A stretch of 35,923 bases of DNA from Methylobacterium longum (GCF_022179385.1 NZ_BPQS01000050.1:1-35923), one strand, 5' to 3'; shown: positions 16,799 to 24,128, numbered from the stretch's first letter. Made by a program: numbers and translations. The notes: generated from the letters alone by a model not told the origin.

Positions 16799-18133
16799 AT
16801 GGTTCGCATCACGGACCGCACCAACCTCCCGCTCTCGCAGGACCGGCTCTGGGACAGCCTCATGGAGCTCGCCCGGATCGGCGCGCTCCCCAACGGCGGC
16901 AACGACCGGCAGACCCTGACGGACCGCGACGCCGAGGGGCGCGCCCTGTTCCGGCGCTGGGGCGAGGCGGTGGGGCTCACGCTCACCGTGGACCGGGTCG
17001 GCAACATGGTCTTCCGTCGCCCGGGGCGGGATCCGACCCGCAAGCCGGTCGCCATCGGCAGCCACCTCGACACCCAGCCCACCGGCGGCAAGTTCGACGG
17101 GCCGCTCGGCGTGCTCGCCGGCCTGGAGATCATGCGGGCGCTGCACGAGGCCGGGATCGAGACCGAGGCGCCCCTCCTGCTGATCAACTGGTGCAACGAG
17201 GAGGGCTCGCGCTTCGCGCCGCCGATGAGCGGCAGCGGCGTCGCCATGGGGATCGTCCCGGAGGCCGAGATCATGGCCACCCGGGATCTCGCCGGCCACG
17301 TCTTCGGTGACGAGCTGCGGCGGATCGGCTGGCAGGGCGAGGCGGATCCGGCCGCGCTGCAGGGCATCGGCGCCTATTTCGAGCTGCACATCGAGCAGGG
17401 CAAGCGCCTGGAGGATGCGGGCTTGACGATCGGCGTGGTCGACCGGGCGCTGGCTCAGATCTGGTACGAGATCACGGTGCTGGGCGAGGAAGCCCATGCC
17501 GGCAGCCCCATGGCCGGCCGGCACGACGCGATGATGGCCGCGGCGGCCCTGATCGCCGCGCTCGAAGACATCGCCCGCGATGCGGTCGGCGCCGGGGACG
17601 AGCGCGGTCGCGCCACCGTGGGCGTGCTGACCGCCGAGCCGGCGAGCCGCAACATCACGCCCGGCCGGGTCTGGTTCAGCCTCGACACCCGCCACGGCGA
17701 CACCGAGCAACTGGAGGCGATGCGGGCGCGGATTCGCGCCCGGGCCGACGCCCTGGCGGCGGAGCGGGGCGTCTCGATCCGCGTCGCGGAGTTCTGGCGC
17801 GCGCCGCCGACGCCGTTCGACCCGGTGCTGGTGGACCGTGTCCAGACGGCCGCCGAGGCGCGGGGACACGCCTGGACGCGCATGCCCACCGCGATCTACC
17901 ACGATGCCGTCTACTGCGCCCGCGCGGTCCCGGCGGCCCTGGTGTTCTGCCCCTGCCACGGCGGCATCAGCCATAACGAGGCCGAGAGCATCACGCCGGA
18001 CTGGGCCCGGGCCGGCATGGAGGTTCTGGCCGACGCGGTCCTGACGACGGCGGGTCTGGCACCGGCAGGCTCGGCAACGTCTGGCTCGGCAACGTCTGGC
18101 TCGGCACCGGCGGGTTCGGCCGCGCGCGCCTGA
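16799..18133 (+). CDS. M20-family Zn-dependent amidohydrolase (N-carbamoyl-amino acid hydrolase / allantoate amidohydrolase type)
   Basis: A 444-residue binuclear metallo-hydrolase. The metal sites are intact: His89 in GSHLDT, Asp100 in GGKFDGPLGV, Glu134/Glu135 in NEEGSRF, His197 in ELHIEQG, and a C-terminal His392 in HGGISHNEAE. The lid domain is about 215-330. This pattern is the hydantoinase/carbamoylase (HyuC/AmaB) subfamily, which cleaves N-carbamoyl amino acids, beta-ureidopropionate or allantoate in nitrogen salvage; which substrate is not decidable here. AGAGG precedes the start. The last 25 residues are an odd tail of four AxxGS pentads. The downstream small genes are close (15 and 49 bp) and may be co-transcribed. 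Confidence 0.88.
   Translation: MVRITDRTNLPLSQDRLWDSLMELARIGALPNGGNDRQTLTDRDAEGRALFRRWGEAVGLTLTVDRVGNMVFRRPGRDPTRKPVAIGSHLDTQPTGGKFDGPLGVLAGLEIMRALHEAGIETEAPLLLINWCNEEGSRFAPPMSGSGVAMGIVPEAEIMATRDLAGHVFGDELRRIGWQGEADPAALQGIGAYFELHIEQGKRLEDAGLTIGVVDRALAQIWYEITVLGEEAHAGSPMAGRHDAMMAAAALIAALEDIARDAVGAGDERGRATVGVLTAEPASRNITPGRVWFSLDTRHGDTEQLEAMRARIRARADALAAERGVSIRVAEFWRAPPTPFDPVLVDRVQTAAEARGHAWTRMPTAIYHDAVYCARAVPAALVFCPCHGGISHNEAESITPDWARAGMEVLADAVLTTAGLAPAGSATSGSATSGSAPAGSAARA
18059..18118 (+). repeat. Four 15-bp tandem units encoding AxxGS pentads
   Basis: The units encode APAGS, ATSGS, ATSGS and APAGS at residues 421-440 of the amidohydrolase. The two inner units are identical in DNA and the outer two differ by a few bases, so this is a recent or still active tandem expansion at the end of the gene. 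Confidence 0.85.
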
Positions 18134-18148
18134 AGGGACGGTTCTCCC

Positions 18149-18445
18149 ATGTCCGACGACAACGTCATTCGCCCGGCCTTCGGCAACCGTCGTCCACCCG
18201 TGGAGCCGGATGCCGCGCAGCCGCCCCTGCGCGTCCTCGGCACCGGCGCCGGTCACCGGGTCGGATTGATCCGGGATCCGTCGGCCGAGGAGGGCGACGT
18301 GGTCCGGGTCGTGGTCGGACCGGAGGAGGGGATGATGGTCGAGACCGTGGCGCTGCTGCCGGTCGCCGAGGGGGCGGAGGCGGAGGCGGAGCGGATCGGT
18401 TTCGCGATCCTGCGGACGCTGGAGGTCCTCGAGGGGGCGATCTGA
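18149..18445 (+). CDS. Small hypothetical protein, 98 aa
   Basis: A 98-residue protein beginning MSDDNVIRPAFGNRR. It has a Pro-rich linker (15-28), a compact acidic domain with VGLIRDPSAEEGDVVRVVVG and a C-terminal helix (AERIGFAILRTLEVLEGAI). The mix of residues is not low-complexity and the start has a reasonable ribosome site (AAGGGACGG). I recall the 'NVIRPAFG' opening from Methylobacterium hypothetical proteins, but no function is known to me. It lies between the amidohydrolase and the SRPBCC gene in the same direction. Confidence 0.65.
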   Translation: MSDDNVIRPAFGNRRPPVEPDAAQPPLRVLGTGAGHRVGLIRDPSAEEGDVVRVVVGPEEGMMVETVALLPVAEGAEAEAERIGFAILRTLEVLEGAI

Positions 18446-18494
18446 GCCGCGCGACGCCGGATCTCCGGGGAGGCCCGTTTGCCGGGAGGGATGC

Positions 18495-18950
18495 ATGACG
18501 GTCAGCCGGATCAGCAGCGCCGAGATCCCGATTCCGGCACGGGCCGGGACGGTCTGGTCCGTGCTGTCGGACCTGGAATCCTATCCGGCGTGGAATCCCT
18601 TCATCCGCAAGGCGGAGGGCGGGCGGCGCAGGGAAGCGCGCTGGCGCCTGGAGCTCACCCTGAACGGCCGCTCATACCTGACGCTGCGGGTTCAGGTGAC
18701 CTGCTGGGAGCCGGGCCGGCGGCTGACGTGGCGCGGCGGGCTCGCGCGGCCGCACCTGCTGACGGGCTGCCACGACGTCCGCATCATCGAGACCCGGCAG
18801 GGCGTCAGCCTCGTCCAGGCGCAGACCTTCGCGGGGCTGCTCGCACCGGGCCTGTTCCCGTGGCTGCGGCCCCGCCTCCAGGCCCGGTGCGCAGAGATGA
18901 ACGAGGCGCTGCGGGAGGAGGTCGCCCGCCGGCTCGCCGAGACGGCCTGA
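18495..18950 (+). CDS. SRPBCC (START/Bet v 1-like) ligand-binding protein
   Basis: A 151-residue single-domain protein of the polyketide cyclase/dehydrase branch of SRPBCC. The pattern is clear: an N-terminal strand ISSAEIPIPARAGTVWSVL, then DLESYPAWNPF (31-41, the family's hallmark), an antiparallel sheet through ELTLNGRSYLTLRVQV and WEPGRRLTWRGG, and a long C-terminal helix (LRPRLQARCAEMNEALREEV) that closes the hydrophobic pocket. Such proteins bind lipophilic ligands; the ligand is unknown. GGGAGGG sits 4 bases before the ATG. It probably shares a transcript with the 98-residue gene 49 bp upstream. Confidence 0.85.
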   Translation: MTVSRISSAEIPIPARAGTVWSVLSDLESYPAWNPFIRKAEGGRRREARWRLELTLNGRSYLTLRVQVTCWEPGRRLTWRGGLARPHLLTGCHDVRIIETRQGVSLVQAQTFAGLLAPGLFPWLRPRLQARCAEMNEALREEVARRLAETA

Positions 18951-19030
18951 CCGGCCCGCACACGGTCTCGACGGGCGCGGTCATCGGGGCCGGGTGGCGC
19001 GGTCCGGGCTCGGGCTGGACGCGCCCCGCC

Positions 19031-19282
19031 TCACGCCACCGGCTTCGGCTTGACGATGGGCGAGCGCGTCAGGCTCTGGATCTCGCGGCCCGGCCGCCCG
19101 GCCTTGCGGGCGATCTCCTCCTCCTGCTCGGCGATGAGCTGCCGGGCCGGCTCGTCGCCGTCCAAACCGCCGAGGATCTCCACTGGCACGCGCCGGTTGG
19201 AGGCCCGAGACCCGTCCGTGTAGACGATGTCGAACATAATGAAGCCCCGCTCCTGCGGTCTGGACTTGATGCGCTTGGCCAT
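19031..19282 (-). CDS. Small hypothetical protein, 83 aa
   Basis: An 83-residue protein. It opens with basic MAKRIKSRPQERGF, then a strand-rich segment FDIVYTDGSRASNRRVPVEIL (15-35) and an acidic helix DEPARQLIAEQEEEIARKAG, and ends in PIVKPKPVA. There is no signal peptide or membrane segment. I do not recognise a domain. An alternative start 15 codons in (MFDIVYTDG) has GGAG upstream and may be the true one; the longer form is given because its extra residues look like coding sequence. It converges with the SRPBCC gene. Confidence 0.65.
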   Translation of the reverse strand: MAKRIKSRPQERGFIMFDIVYTDGSRASNRRVPVEILGGLDGDEPARQLIAEQEEEIARKAGRPGREIQSLTRSPIVKPKPVA

Positions 19283-19423
19283 AGGTGCTGATACGCCGCC
19301 GGAATCGATCGCGGCAAGGCACGGTTCCGGGCACGGGGTTGCGCAGCGCGCACAGGCCGCACCCGTGGACCGCCCCGCCCGTGCCGTGATCCTCTTCCGC
19401 CCGCCAAGTGTAAGGACGCCCCC

Positions 19424-20152
19424 GTGATACCCTGGGTTCATCTCGACACCGGCAGCGTGCCCGGTGGCGGCACCGACCTGCGCCTGATGCGGCGGGGCGA
19501 CGAGTTCGCGATCCTGGCCGACACGATCGAGCTGATGAACAACCGCCGCAGCGGCTCCGAGGTGGCGCTCGCCGCGCTGACCTGTGCCCGGCTGAAGGAT
19601 CGACCCCGGGCCCGGATCCTGATCGGTGGCCTCGGCATGGGCTTCACCCTGCGGGCGGCCCTCGACGGGCTCGGCCCGGAGGCGCAGGTGGTGGTGGCCG
19701 AGCTGGTCCCCGCGGTGATCGCCTGGGCGCGGGGACCCCTGGCGCACGTCTTCGCCGGCTGCCTGGACGACCCGCGGGTCGACCTGCAGGAGGCCGACGT
19801 GAACCGCCTGATCCAGGCGGGCCCGGACCGGTACGACGCGATCCTGCTCGACGTCGACAACGGCCCCGAGGGGCTGATGCGCCGGGCGAACGACCGGCTC
19901 TACGACAATTGGGGCCTCAAGCGCGCCCGGTGGGCGCTGCGGCCGGGGGGCATCCTGGGCGTGTGGTCGGGCGCCCCGGACCGGAAGTTCAAGGGCCGTC
20001 TGCAACGCTCGGGCTTCGCGGTGGAGGAGATGCGGGTCCACGCGAGCGGCCGCGGCAGCGGACCCAAGCACGTCGTCTGGCTGGGCCTGCGGACCGAGGG
20101 CGCGGGAGAGACGTCCAGGACCGAAGCCGGCCGGTCCCGAGCGGCCCGGTAG
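19424..20152 (+). CDS. Spermidine-synthase-like protein (SpeE family, Rossmann methyltransferase fold)
   Basis: A 242-residue protein with a Rossmann core: LIGGLGMGFTLRAAL (66-80, the nucleotide-binding loop), AQVVVAELVPAVIAWA (strand 2 with its acidic residue), DAILLDVDNGPEG (strand 4, about 145-157) and WALRPGGILGVWS (strand 5). This matches the spermidine synthase-like group often annotated as SpeE, but the N-terminal beta-domain is reduced, so aminopropyl transfer is not certain; some members are simply methyltransferase-like. The start is a GTG at 19424 with TAAGGA 8 bases upstream. The C-terminal 20 residues are probably disordered. No polyamine gene is adjacent, although a basic amino acid decarboxylase lies 5 kb to the right. 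Confidence 0.8.
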   Translation: MIPWVHLDTGSVPGGGTDLRLMRRGDEFAILADTIELMNNRRSGSEVALAALTCARLKDRPRARILIGGLGMGFTLRAALDGLGPEAQVVVAELVPAVIAWARGPLAHVFAGCLDDPRVDLQEADVNRLIQAGPDRYDAILLDVDNGPEGLMRRANDRLYDNWGLKRARWALRPGGILGVWSGAPDRKFKGRLQRSGFAVEEMRVHASGRGSGPKHVVWLGLRTEGAGETSRTEAGRSRAAR

Positions 20153-20213
20153 CCGCTGCCACTCACGGTCGCACCCCCTATCCCGGCACCGCCCGATCCC
20201 GCACATTCTACGC

Positions 20214-20420
20214 ATGGGTGCGAATGGCGGGCATCTCTACACGGTCGAGGTCAGGCCGAGCCGGCACGATCCCGGCCGGTTCACCTGGGCGATCCGCGAC
20301 CGCGGCAAGCTGGTCCGCGGGTCGTACCGCCCGCATGCCTCGGAGCGGGCGGCCCGCGCCGTCGCCCTGGCCGAGGTTGAGCGCCTGATCGGACACGACG
20401 ACCGTCCGGATATGCCGTAG
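20214..20420 (+). CDS. Small hypothetical protein, 68 aa
   Basis: A 68-residue protein with LYTVEVRPSRHDPGRFTWAIRDRGKLV, a two- or three-strand beta motif, followed by a helix (ASERAARAVALAEVERLIG). The pattern 'strand - DPGRFTWAIR - helix' is one I recall from short Rhizobiales proteins of unknown function. There is no good Shine-Dalgarno, so the start is less certain. Small RNA copy 2 begins about 115 bp downstream. Confidence 0.6.
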   Translation: MGANGGHLYTVEVRPSRHDPGRFTWAIRDRGKLVRGSYRPHASERAARAVALAEVERLIGHDDRPDMP

Positions 20421-20500
20421 GGGCGTGTTGCCATGCTCCCCGGGAATGCGGGATCGATCGGACCCCGTTAGCTATGCATGTCTCTCGGGCCGCCTGACCG

Positions 20501-20529
20501 TTGCATGCCGCAATGCGGTATCCTATCTG
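20501..20529 (+). promoter_or_regulatory. Putative housekeeping promoter of small RNA copy 2
   Basis: A -35-like TTGCAT (20501-20506), 17 bases, then a -10-like TATCTG (20524-20529). The predicted start, about 20536, is exactly where the first RNA hairpin begins. Both boxes are imperfect, so the assignment leans on that coincidence. Confidence 0.5.
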
Positions 20530-20535
20530 TGCAGT

Positions 20536-20625
20536 GCGGGATCGCGATGGCGTCGCGGTCCCGCAGCCCTTCTTGGGCGTTTCCTCCCTAGACTTCGGGC
20601 CGCTCCTTCGGGAGTGGCCTTTTTT
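20536..20625 (+). ncRNA. mmgR/suhB-like small RNA, copy 2
   Basis: About 90 nt. Hairpin 1 pairs 20536-20547 with 20553-20564 (12 bp, one G-U) around a TGGCG loop. Hairpin 2 is GCCC-N5-GGGC (20566-20578). Unpaired TTTCCTCCCT lies at 20580-20589, followed by AGACTTCG. A terminator stem (20598-20606 with 20611-20619, TTCG loop) ends in six U. The ten-base motif is, as I recall, the invariant core of the alphaproteobacterial mmgR/suhB (ar8) small RNA, which in Sinorhizobium meliloti limits polyhydroxybutyrate accumulation. The motif is complementary to Shine-Dalgarno sequences, so it would pair with ribosome sites of target mRNAs. It shares its layout with copy 1 on the opposite strand 12 kb to the left. 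It overlaps no supported gene. Confidence 0.85.
20598..20625 (+). terminator. Intrinsic terminator of small RNA copy 2
   Basis: A 9-bp stem with one G-U pair, a stable TTCG tetraloop, and six T immediately after. It is a canonical Rho-independent terminator. Confidence 0.92.
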
Positions 20626-20671
20626 CTGTCCGGTCGTGCGACCCGAGGCGCGCCTGCGATTCCGATCCCGC

Positions 20672-20696
20672 GGAACCAGGAGCTTGGCCGTTCGTT
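20672..20696 (+). promoter_or_regulatory. EcfG-type promoter of the Ala/Pro-rich exported protein gene
   Basis: GGAAC (20672-20676), 17 bases, then GTT (20694-20696), preceded by C as in the fuller consensus. The ATG at 20705 is only 8 bases after the GTT, so the message would be leaderless or nearly so. Confidence 0.6.
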
Positions 20697-20704
20697 TTTC
20701 CGCT

Positions 20705-21253
20705 ATGGAACACTTCCGGTCTACCCTCGCAACCACTGCCATTGCCGTATTCGGGCTGGTCGTGGCCGCGCGTAGTCTGCATCCGGGCATTGCTGAGCCA
20801 CAGGCCGGCTCGATCCGGCCCGTCGCCGCCGCGCCGGTGGCGTGGACGGACCCGCCGGCCCGCGTCGCCGCCCCGGAGACGACCGGCACGATCCGGGCCG
20901 ATGCCCGCGCTGATGCCCGCGCCACTTCGGATGACCTTCCCCGGGCCGTGCCGGCGCCGCAGCGCGTCGCCGTGATGCCGCCCGGCGCGATGCCGGCTCT
21001 GCCGCTTCCGGGGGAGATGGCCGGCCCGGCCGAGCCGCTTCGGAAGACCGCGATGGCACGCCGGCCCCGGGCCTCCGAGCGCGCGGCGCATCGGAATACG
21101 CGGCTGCGCCACGCGGCCCTCGCCCGCACCGCGACCGCCGACCGGGCCGCCGTCGCGCCCGCCGCCCCCCAATCCACCCCGGCCGCCCCGGCCGCGAAGA
21201 TCGATCCGATCGGCGACATCCTCCGCGGCCTCGGCATCGGCCGCGATAGCTGA
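20705..21253 (+). CDS. Exported or membrane-anchored Ala/Pro-rich hypothetical protein
   Basis: A 182-residue protein. Residues 8-24 (LATTAIAVFGLVVAARS) form a hydrophobic segment after a short basic start: a signal peptide or membrane anchor. The remainder is Ala, Pro and Arg rich and mostly disordered, ending in the more structured KIDPIGDILRGLGIGRDS. No domain is recognisable. The frame is open upstream through the small RNA, but a start there would overlap the RNA and its terminator, so the ATG at 20705 is chosen. The EcfG-type promoter just upstream suggests a stress-induced envelope protein; this is inference. Confidence 0.6.
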   Translation: MEHFRSTLATTAIAVFGLVVAARSLHPGIAEPQAGSIRPVAAAPVAWTDPPARVAAPETTGTIRADARADARATSDDLPRAVPAPQRVAVMPPGAMPALPLPGEMAGPAEPLRKTAMARRPRASERAAHRNTRLRHAALARTATADRAAVAPAAPQSTPAAPAAKIDPIGDILRGLGIGRDS

Positions 21254-21275
21254 CCCGATCCCCGGACCGGTCGGT

Positions 21276-21641
21276 CTACTGGACGTGAATGGTCAGCTTC
21301 ATCTTCGGGTGGATGCCGCACTGGATCACGAAGTCGCCCGGCTCGGCCAGCGTCAGGTGCGTCTCGGTGCCGGGTTCCTGGTCACCGGCATCGAAGGAGA
21401 ACCGGTCCGTCTCGATGAAGGCGTGGTGGATCAGGCTCTCGTCGCCGTTGCGCAGCGTGATCGTGTCGCCGCGGCGCAGGTACAGATCGGTCGGCATGTA
21501 GTGGCGTCCCTTCTGCAGAACGATGCGGGCCGCACTCGACAGCGACGCGAAGGCCGGCGCCCCCGCGAGGCCCGATCCGGCCAGCGCGAGCGCGCCGACG
21601 ACGAGAAGGGTGGTGTGCAGGCACCTGCTGCGAAGGGGCAT
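21276..21641 (-). CDS. Exported cupredoxin (blue-copper-like protein)
   Basis: A 121-residue protein with a signal peptide (MPLRSRCLHTT, a hydrophobic stretch over about 12-30, and ASA-like cleavage near 35) and a plastocyanin-type domain. The likely copper ligands are the His pair in IHHAF and the Cys-x2-His-x2-Met cluster in CGIHPKM, the classic C-terminal ligand loop. Length and pattern fit small periplasmic cupredoxins, sometimes annotated as methylamine-utilisation proteins, that carry electrons or bind copper. The start at 21639-21641 is chosen for the signal peptide; a longer frame adds 27 low-complexity residues. Paired direct repeats lie in its upstream region. It is the only gene in its unit. 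Confidence 0.85.
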   Translation of the reverse strand: MPLRSRCLHTTLLVVGALALAGSGLAGAPAFASLSSAARIVLQKGRHYMPTDLYLRRGDTITLRNGDESLIHHAFIETDRFSFDAGDQEPGTETHLTLAEPGDFVIQCGIHPKMKLTIHVQ

Positions 21642-21774
21642 GACGGGCGTCCGCGCGAGAATTGATGCGGTCCGGCGCCGCGGAGCGGCCGCCGTGCGGC
21701 TCGGGACGCCGCTGCACCGCATCGTGCAGGCGAGCCCTCAAAACCGGGATACGCCGGCCGATACAATTTTATCG

Positions 21775-21793
21775 ATTTAGCGCTATTTAGCGC
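21775..21793. promoter_or_regulatory. Two 9-bp direct repeats upstream of the cupredoxin gene
   Basis: ATTTAGCGC occurs at 21775-21783 and again at 21785-21793, spaced 10 bp start to start, one DNA turn. They lie in the only AT-rich patch of the region, between the LysR stop and the cupredoxin start. This is the layout of a dimeric regulator site. Confidence 0.5.
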
Positions 21794-21813
21794 GCTTATA
21801 GTGATGACCTTAG

Positions 21814-22776
21814 CTAGTTGCCTGTATTCGTGGCACAAATTATCGGCCTTGCTGGGCTTTCATCACACGTCGTGAGCGCGCCGCGCACGTGTTCCCGGAA
21901 CACCTGAACCCGGGCCGGCAACTCGCGGCCCGCGAGGGTGACGGCCCGCAGATGCGCGCCCCGGGTTGCCCAGGGGCTCAGGACGCGCACGATCTGGCCT
22001 GCCGCCACGGCACGGGCGGCGACGAGGCTCGGGAGATGGCCGATCCCGGCCCCCGCCAGGGTCAACCGGTGGGCGGTGGCGAAGTCGCTGACGCGGATCG
22101 CCGGAGTGACGGCCAGCGGCTCTGTGCGGCCCTGCCCGTCGGTGAGGGCCAGTCCCCCGGTACCGAACCGTTCGCGGGCGAGGATCAGGTCATGGTCGCG
22201 CAGCCCGGCGAGGTCCGTCGGGGCCGGGCGGCGCAGGAGGTAGCGGGGGGCGGCGTAGAAGCCGACCGCCAGGGTCGCCAGCACCAGCGCGCGGTAGCCG
22301 GTCTCCTCCGCGCCGCCGAGCCGTAGGGCGAGGTCGATCCGGTTGGCCGCGAGGTCGAGGCGCGCGTCGGTGTTCAGCATCTCCACGGTGATCTGCGGGT
22401 AGGCTTCCCGGAAGCTCGCGACGATCTCGGGCATCACCTCGATGCCGAAATCGATGGAGGTGGTGATCCGCAGATGCCCGGCCGGCACCGTGCGGGCGTC
22501 GCGGGCGGTCTCGGCCGCCTCGTCGAGGAGCGTCAGGCTCGCCTGGGCCTTGGCGTAGAAGGCGAGACCCTCGGCGGTCGGCGACACCGCCCGCGAGGTC
22601 CGCGCCATCAGGCGGGCGCCCAGCGCCTGCTCCAGGCGGGAGATCCGCCGGCTGACGCTGCCCTTGGTCTCCTGCAGGCTCGCGGCCGCGGCCGTCACCG
22701 TGCCGAGATCGACGACGGCGCAGAAGGCCCGCACATCCTCGAGTCCGCCCCGGAAGGTTTCCGATCTCGCAACCAT
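21814..22776 (-). CDS. LysR-family transcriptional regulator
   Basis: A 320-residue LysR regulator. The N-terminal winged helix-turn-helix covers about residues 8-68 (EDVRAFCAVVDLGTVTAAAASLQETKGSVSRRISRLEQALG), followed by a linker helix and the periplasmic-binding-like effector domain (about 93-300, starting GHLRITTSIDFGIEVMPEIV). The effector is unknown. The start at 22774-22776 (MVARSETF) is near a GGA ribosome site; a longer frame exists but is not needed for the domain. It is transcribed divergently from the YceI / cytochrome b561 operon 101 bp away, the usual arrangement for a LysR protein controlling its neighbour, so that operon is the likely target. Confidence 0.92.
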   Translation of the reverse strand: MVARSETFRGGLEDVRAFCAVVDLGTVTAAAASLQETKGSVSRRISRLEQALGARLMARTSRAVSPTAEGLAFYAKAQASLTLLDEAAETARDARTVPAGHLRITTSIDFGIEVMPEIVASFREAYPQITVEMLNTDARLDLAANRIDLALRLGGAEETGYRALVLATLAVGFYAAPRYLLRRPAPTDLAGLRDHDLILARERFGTGGLALTDGQGRTEPLAVTPAIRVSDFATAHRLTLAGAGIGHLPSLVAARAVAAGQIVRVLSPWATRGAHLRAVTLAGRELPARVQVFREHVRGALTTCDESPARPIICATNTGN

Positions 22777-22877
22777 GCGGTTCCGGATAGCAGGCTCAAC
22801 CGGTCCCGTGAACGGGTCTACAGGGCTGCTGCGGCGCAACGAATCGCGCTCGACCGTCTGCCCTGTAGGAGACACCC

Positions 22878-23498
22878 TTGAAGTCGATTCTCGCCTCCGG
22901 CCTGCTGGCCCTGCTGATCGCCGCCCCGGCCGCCACCGCCGTCCGAGCCCAGACGCCGCCGACCCGCGACCCGGCGCAGATCCAGGCCGGCACCTACGCG
23001 GTTGATCCCGGCCACACCCAGGTCGGCTGGCGCGTGTCCCACATGGGCTTCTCGAACTATGCCGGCGGCTTCTCGGACGTGTCCGGCACGCTGGAGCTGC
23101 AGCCGAAGAACCCGGCTTCCGCCAAGCTGTCGGTGAAGATCCCGGTCGCCTCGGTGACGACCACCAGCGCCAAGCTCACCGACGAGCTCAAGGGCGACCA
23201 GTGGCTCGACGCCGCCAAGTTCCCCGACATGACCTTCGTGTCCACCAAGGTCACGCCGGCCGGCAAGGACCACGCGAAGGTGACGGGCGACCTGACGCTC
23301 CATGGCGTGACCAAGCCGGTGACACTGGACGTCACCCTGGTCGGCGCCGGCGTGAACCCGCTGAGCAAGAAGGTCACGGTCGGTTTCGAGGCCACCGGCA
23401 CGCTCAAGCGTTCCGAGTTCGGGGTGAAGACCTACGTCCCGCTGATCGGCGACGAGCTGCACCTCACCATCGCGGGCGCCTTCGAGCGCCAGGAGTAA
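22878..23498 (+). CDS. YceI-family periplasmic lipid-binding protein, first copy
   Basis: A 206-residue exported protein. The signal peptide runs from MKSILASGLLALLIAAPAATAVRA to a cleavage site near residue 24. The YceI barrel begins with YAVDPGHTQVGWRVSHMGFS and includes PDMTFVSTKV, GDLTLHGVTKPVTL and KRSEFGVKTYVPLIGDE, the family's characteristic segments. YceI proteins bind polyprenoid-type lipids in the periplasm, and relatives are induced by base or osmotic stress. The start is a TTG at 22878 with a perfect TAGGAGA 5 bases before it. It leads an operon with a cytochrome b561 and a second YceI gene. Confidence 0.93.
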   Translation: MKSILASGLLALLIAAPAATAVRAQTPPTRDPAQIQAGTYAVDPGHTQVGWRVSHMGFSNYAGGFSDVSGTLELQPKNPASAKLSVKIPVASVTTTSAKLTDELKGDQWLDAAKFPDMTFVSTKVTPAGKDHAKVTGDLTLHGVTKPVTLDVTLVGAGVNPLSKKVTVGFEATGTLKRSEFGVKTYVPLIGDELHLTIAGAFERQE

Positions 23499-23522
23499 GG
23501 GCCGCGGGCAGGAGGATCCGCC

Positions 23523-24128
23523 ATGGCGAACGGGGTTTCCGCGCGGCGGTACTCGGCCTTGGCGATCCTGCTGCACTGGGCGAGCGCCCTCGCGGTGCTC
23601 GTCCTGATCGGCATCGGGCTGACCATGACCCACGCGGCCCTGGCGCCGCTGCGCCAGTTCCAGCTCTACCAGTGGCACAAGTCGGTCGGCGTCACCGTGC
23701 TGGCGCTGACGGCCCTGCGGGTCCTCTGGCGCCTGACCCACCGGCCGCCGCCGCAACCGGCCGGCATGCCAGCACGGGAGCGGCGGGCGGCCGCGGCGGC
23801 GCATCACCTGCTCTACCTGCTCCTCGTCGGGCTGCCGTTGACCGGCTGGGCCGTGGTCTCGCTGTCGCCGTTCAACATCCCGACGGTGCTGTACGGGATC
23901 GTGCCCTGGCCGCACCTGCCGCTGGCGGGCCTCGTCCCCGACCCCGCCGCCGCCGAGGGGATCCTCAAGCGGGTCCACGCCCTGGGGGCGTGGGTCCTGG
24001 CGGCTTTGCTCGCCGTCCACGTGGCGGCGGCCCTGCGCCACCATTTCCTCCTGCGCGACGACGTGCTGCGCCGCATGCTGCCGGGGCGCCGGCCGTCGAC
24101 CGCCCCGATCGTGGAGCCCACCCGATGA
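23523..24128 (+). CDS. Cytochrome b561-type membrane heme protein
   Basis: A 201-residue integral membrane protein with four predicted helices (about 14-34, 55-70, 94-115, 150-172). Likely heme ligands are His18 and His52 in the first half, with His94/95, His152 and His166 in the second. This matches the bacterial b561 (CybB/YceJ) family that moves electrons between the membrane quinone pool and the periplasm. AGGAGG precedes the ATG. It sits between two YceI genes and its stop overlaps the start of the second (ATGA), so the three proteins are made together. In Escherichia coli YceI and the b561 YceJ are also neighbours, which supports a shared function. Confidence 0.92.
   Translation: MANGVSARRYSALAILLHWASALAVLVLIGIGLTMTHAALAPLRQFQLYQWHKSVGVTVLALTALRVLWRLTHRPPPQPAGMPARERRAAAAAHHLLYLLLVGLPLTGWAVVSLSPFNIPTVLYGIVPWPHLPLAGLVPDPAAAEGILKRVHALGAWVLAALLAVHVAAALRHHFLLRDDVLRRMLPGRRPSTAPIVEPTR

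Noticed and set aside
20501..20704. Upstream extension of the Ala/Pro-rich protein through the small RNA
   Set aside because: The extension would translate across a well-formed terminator and small RNA, and the signal anchor begins at the later ATG.
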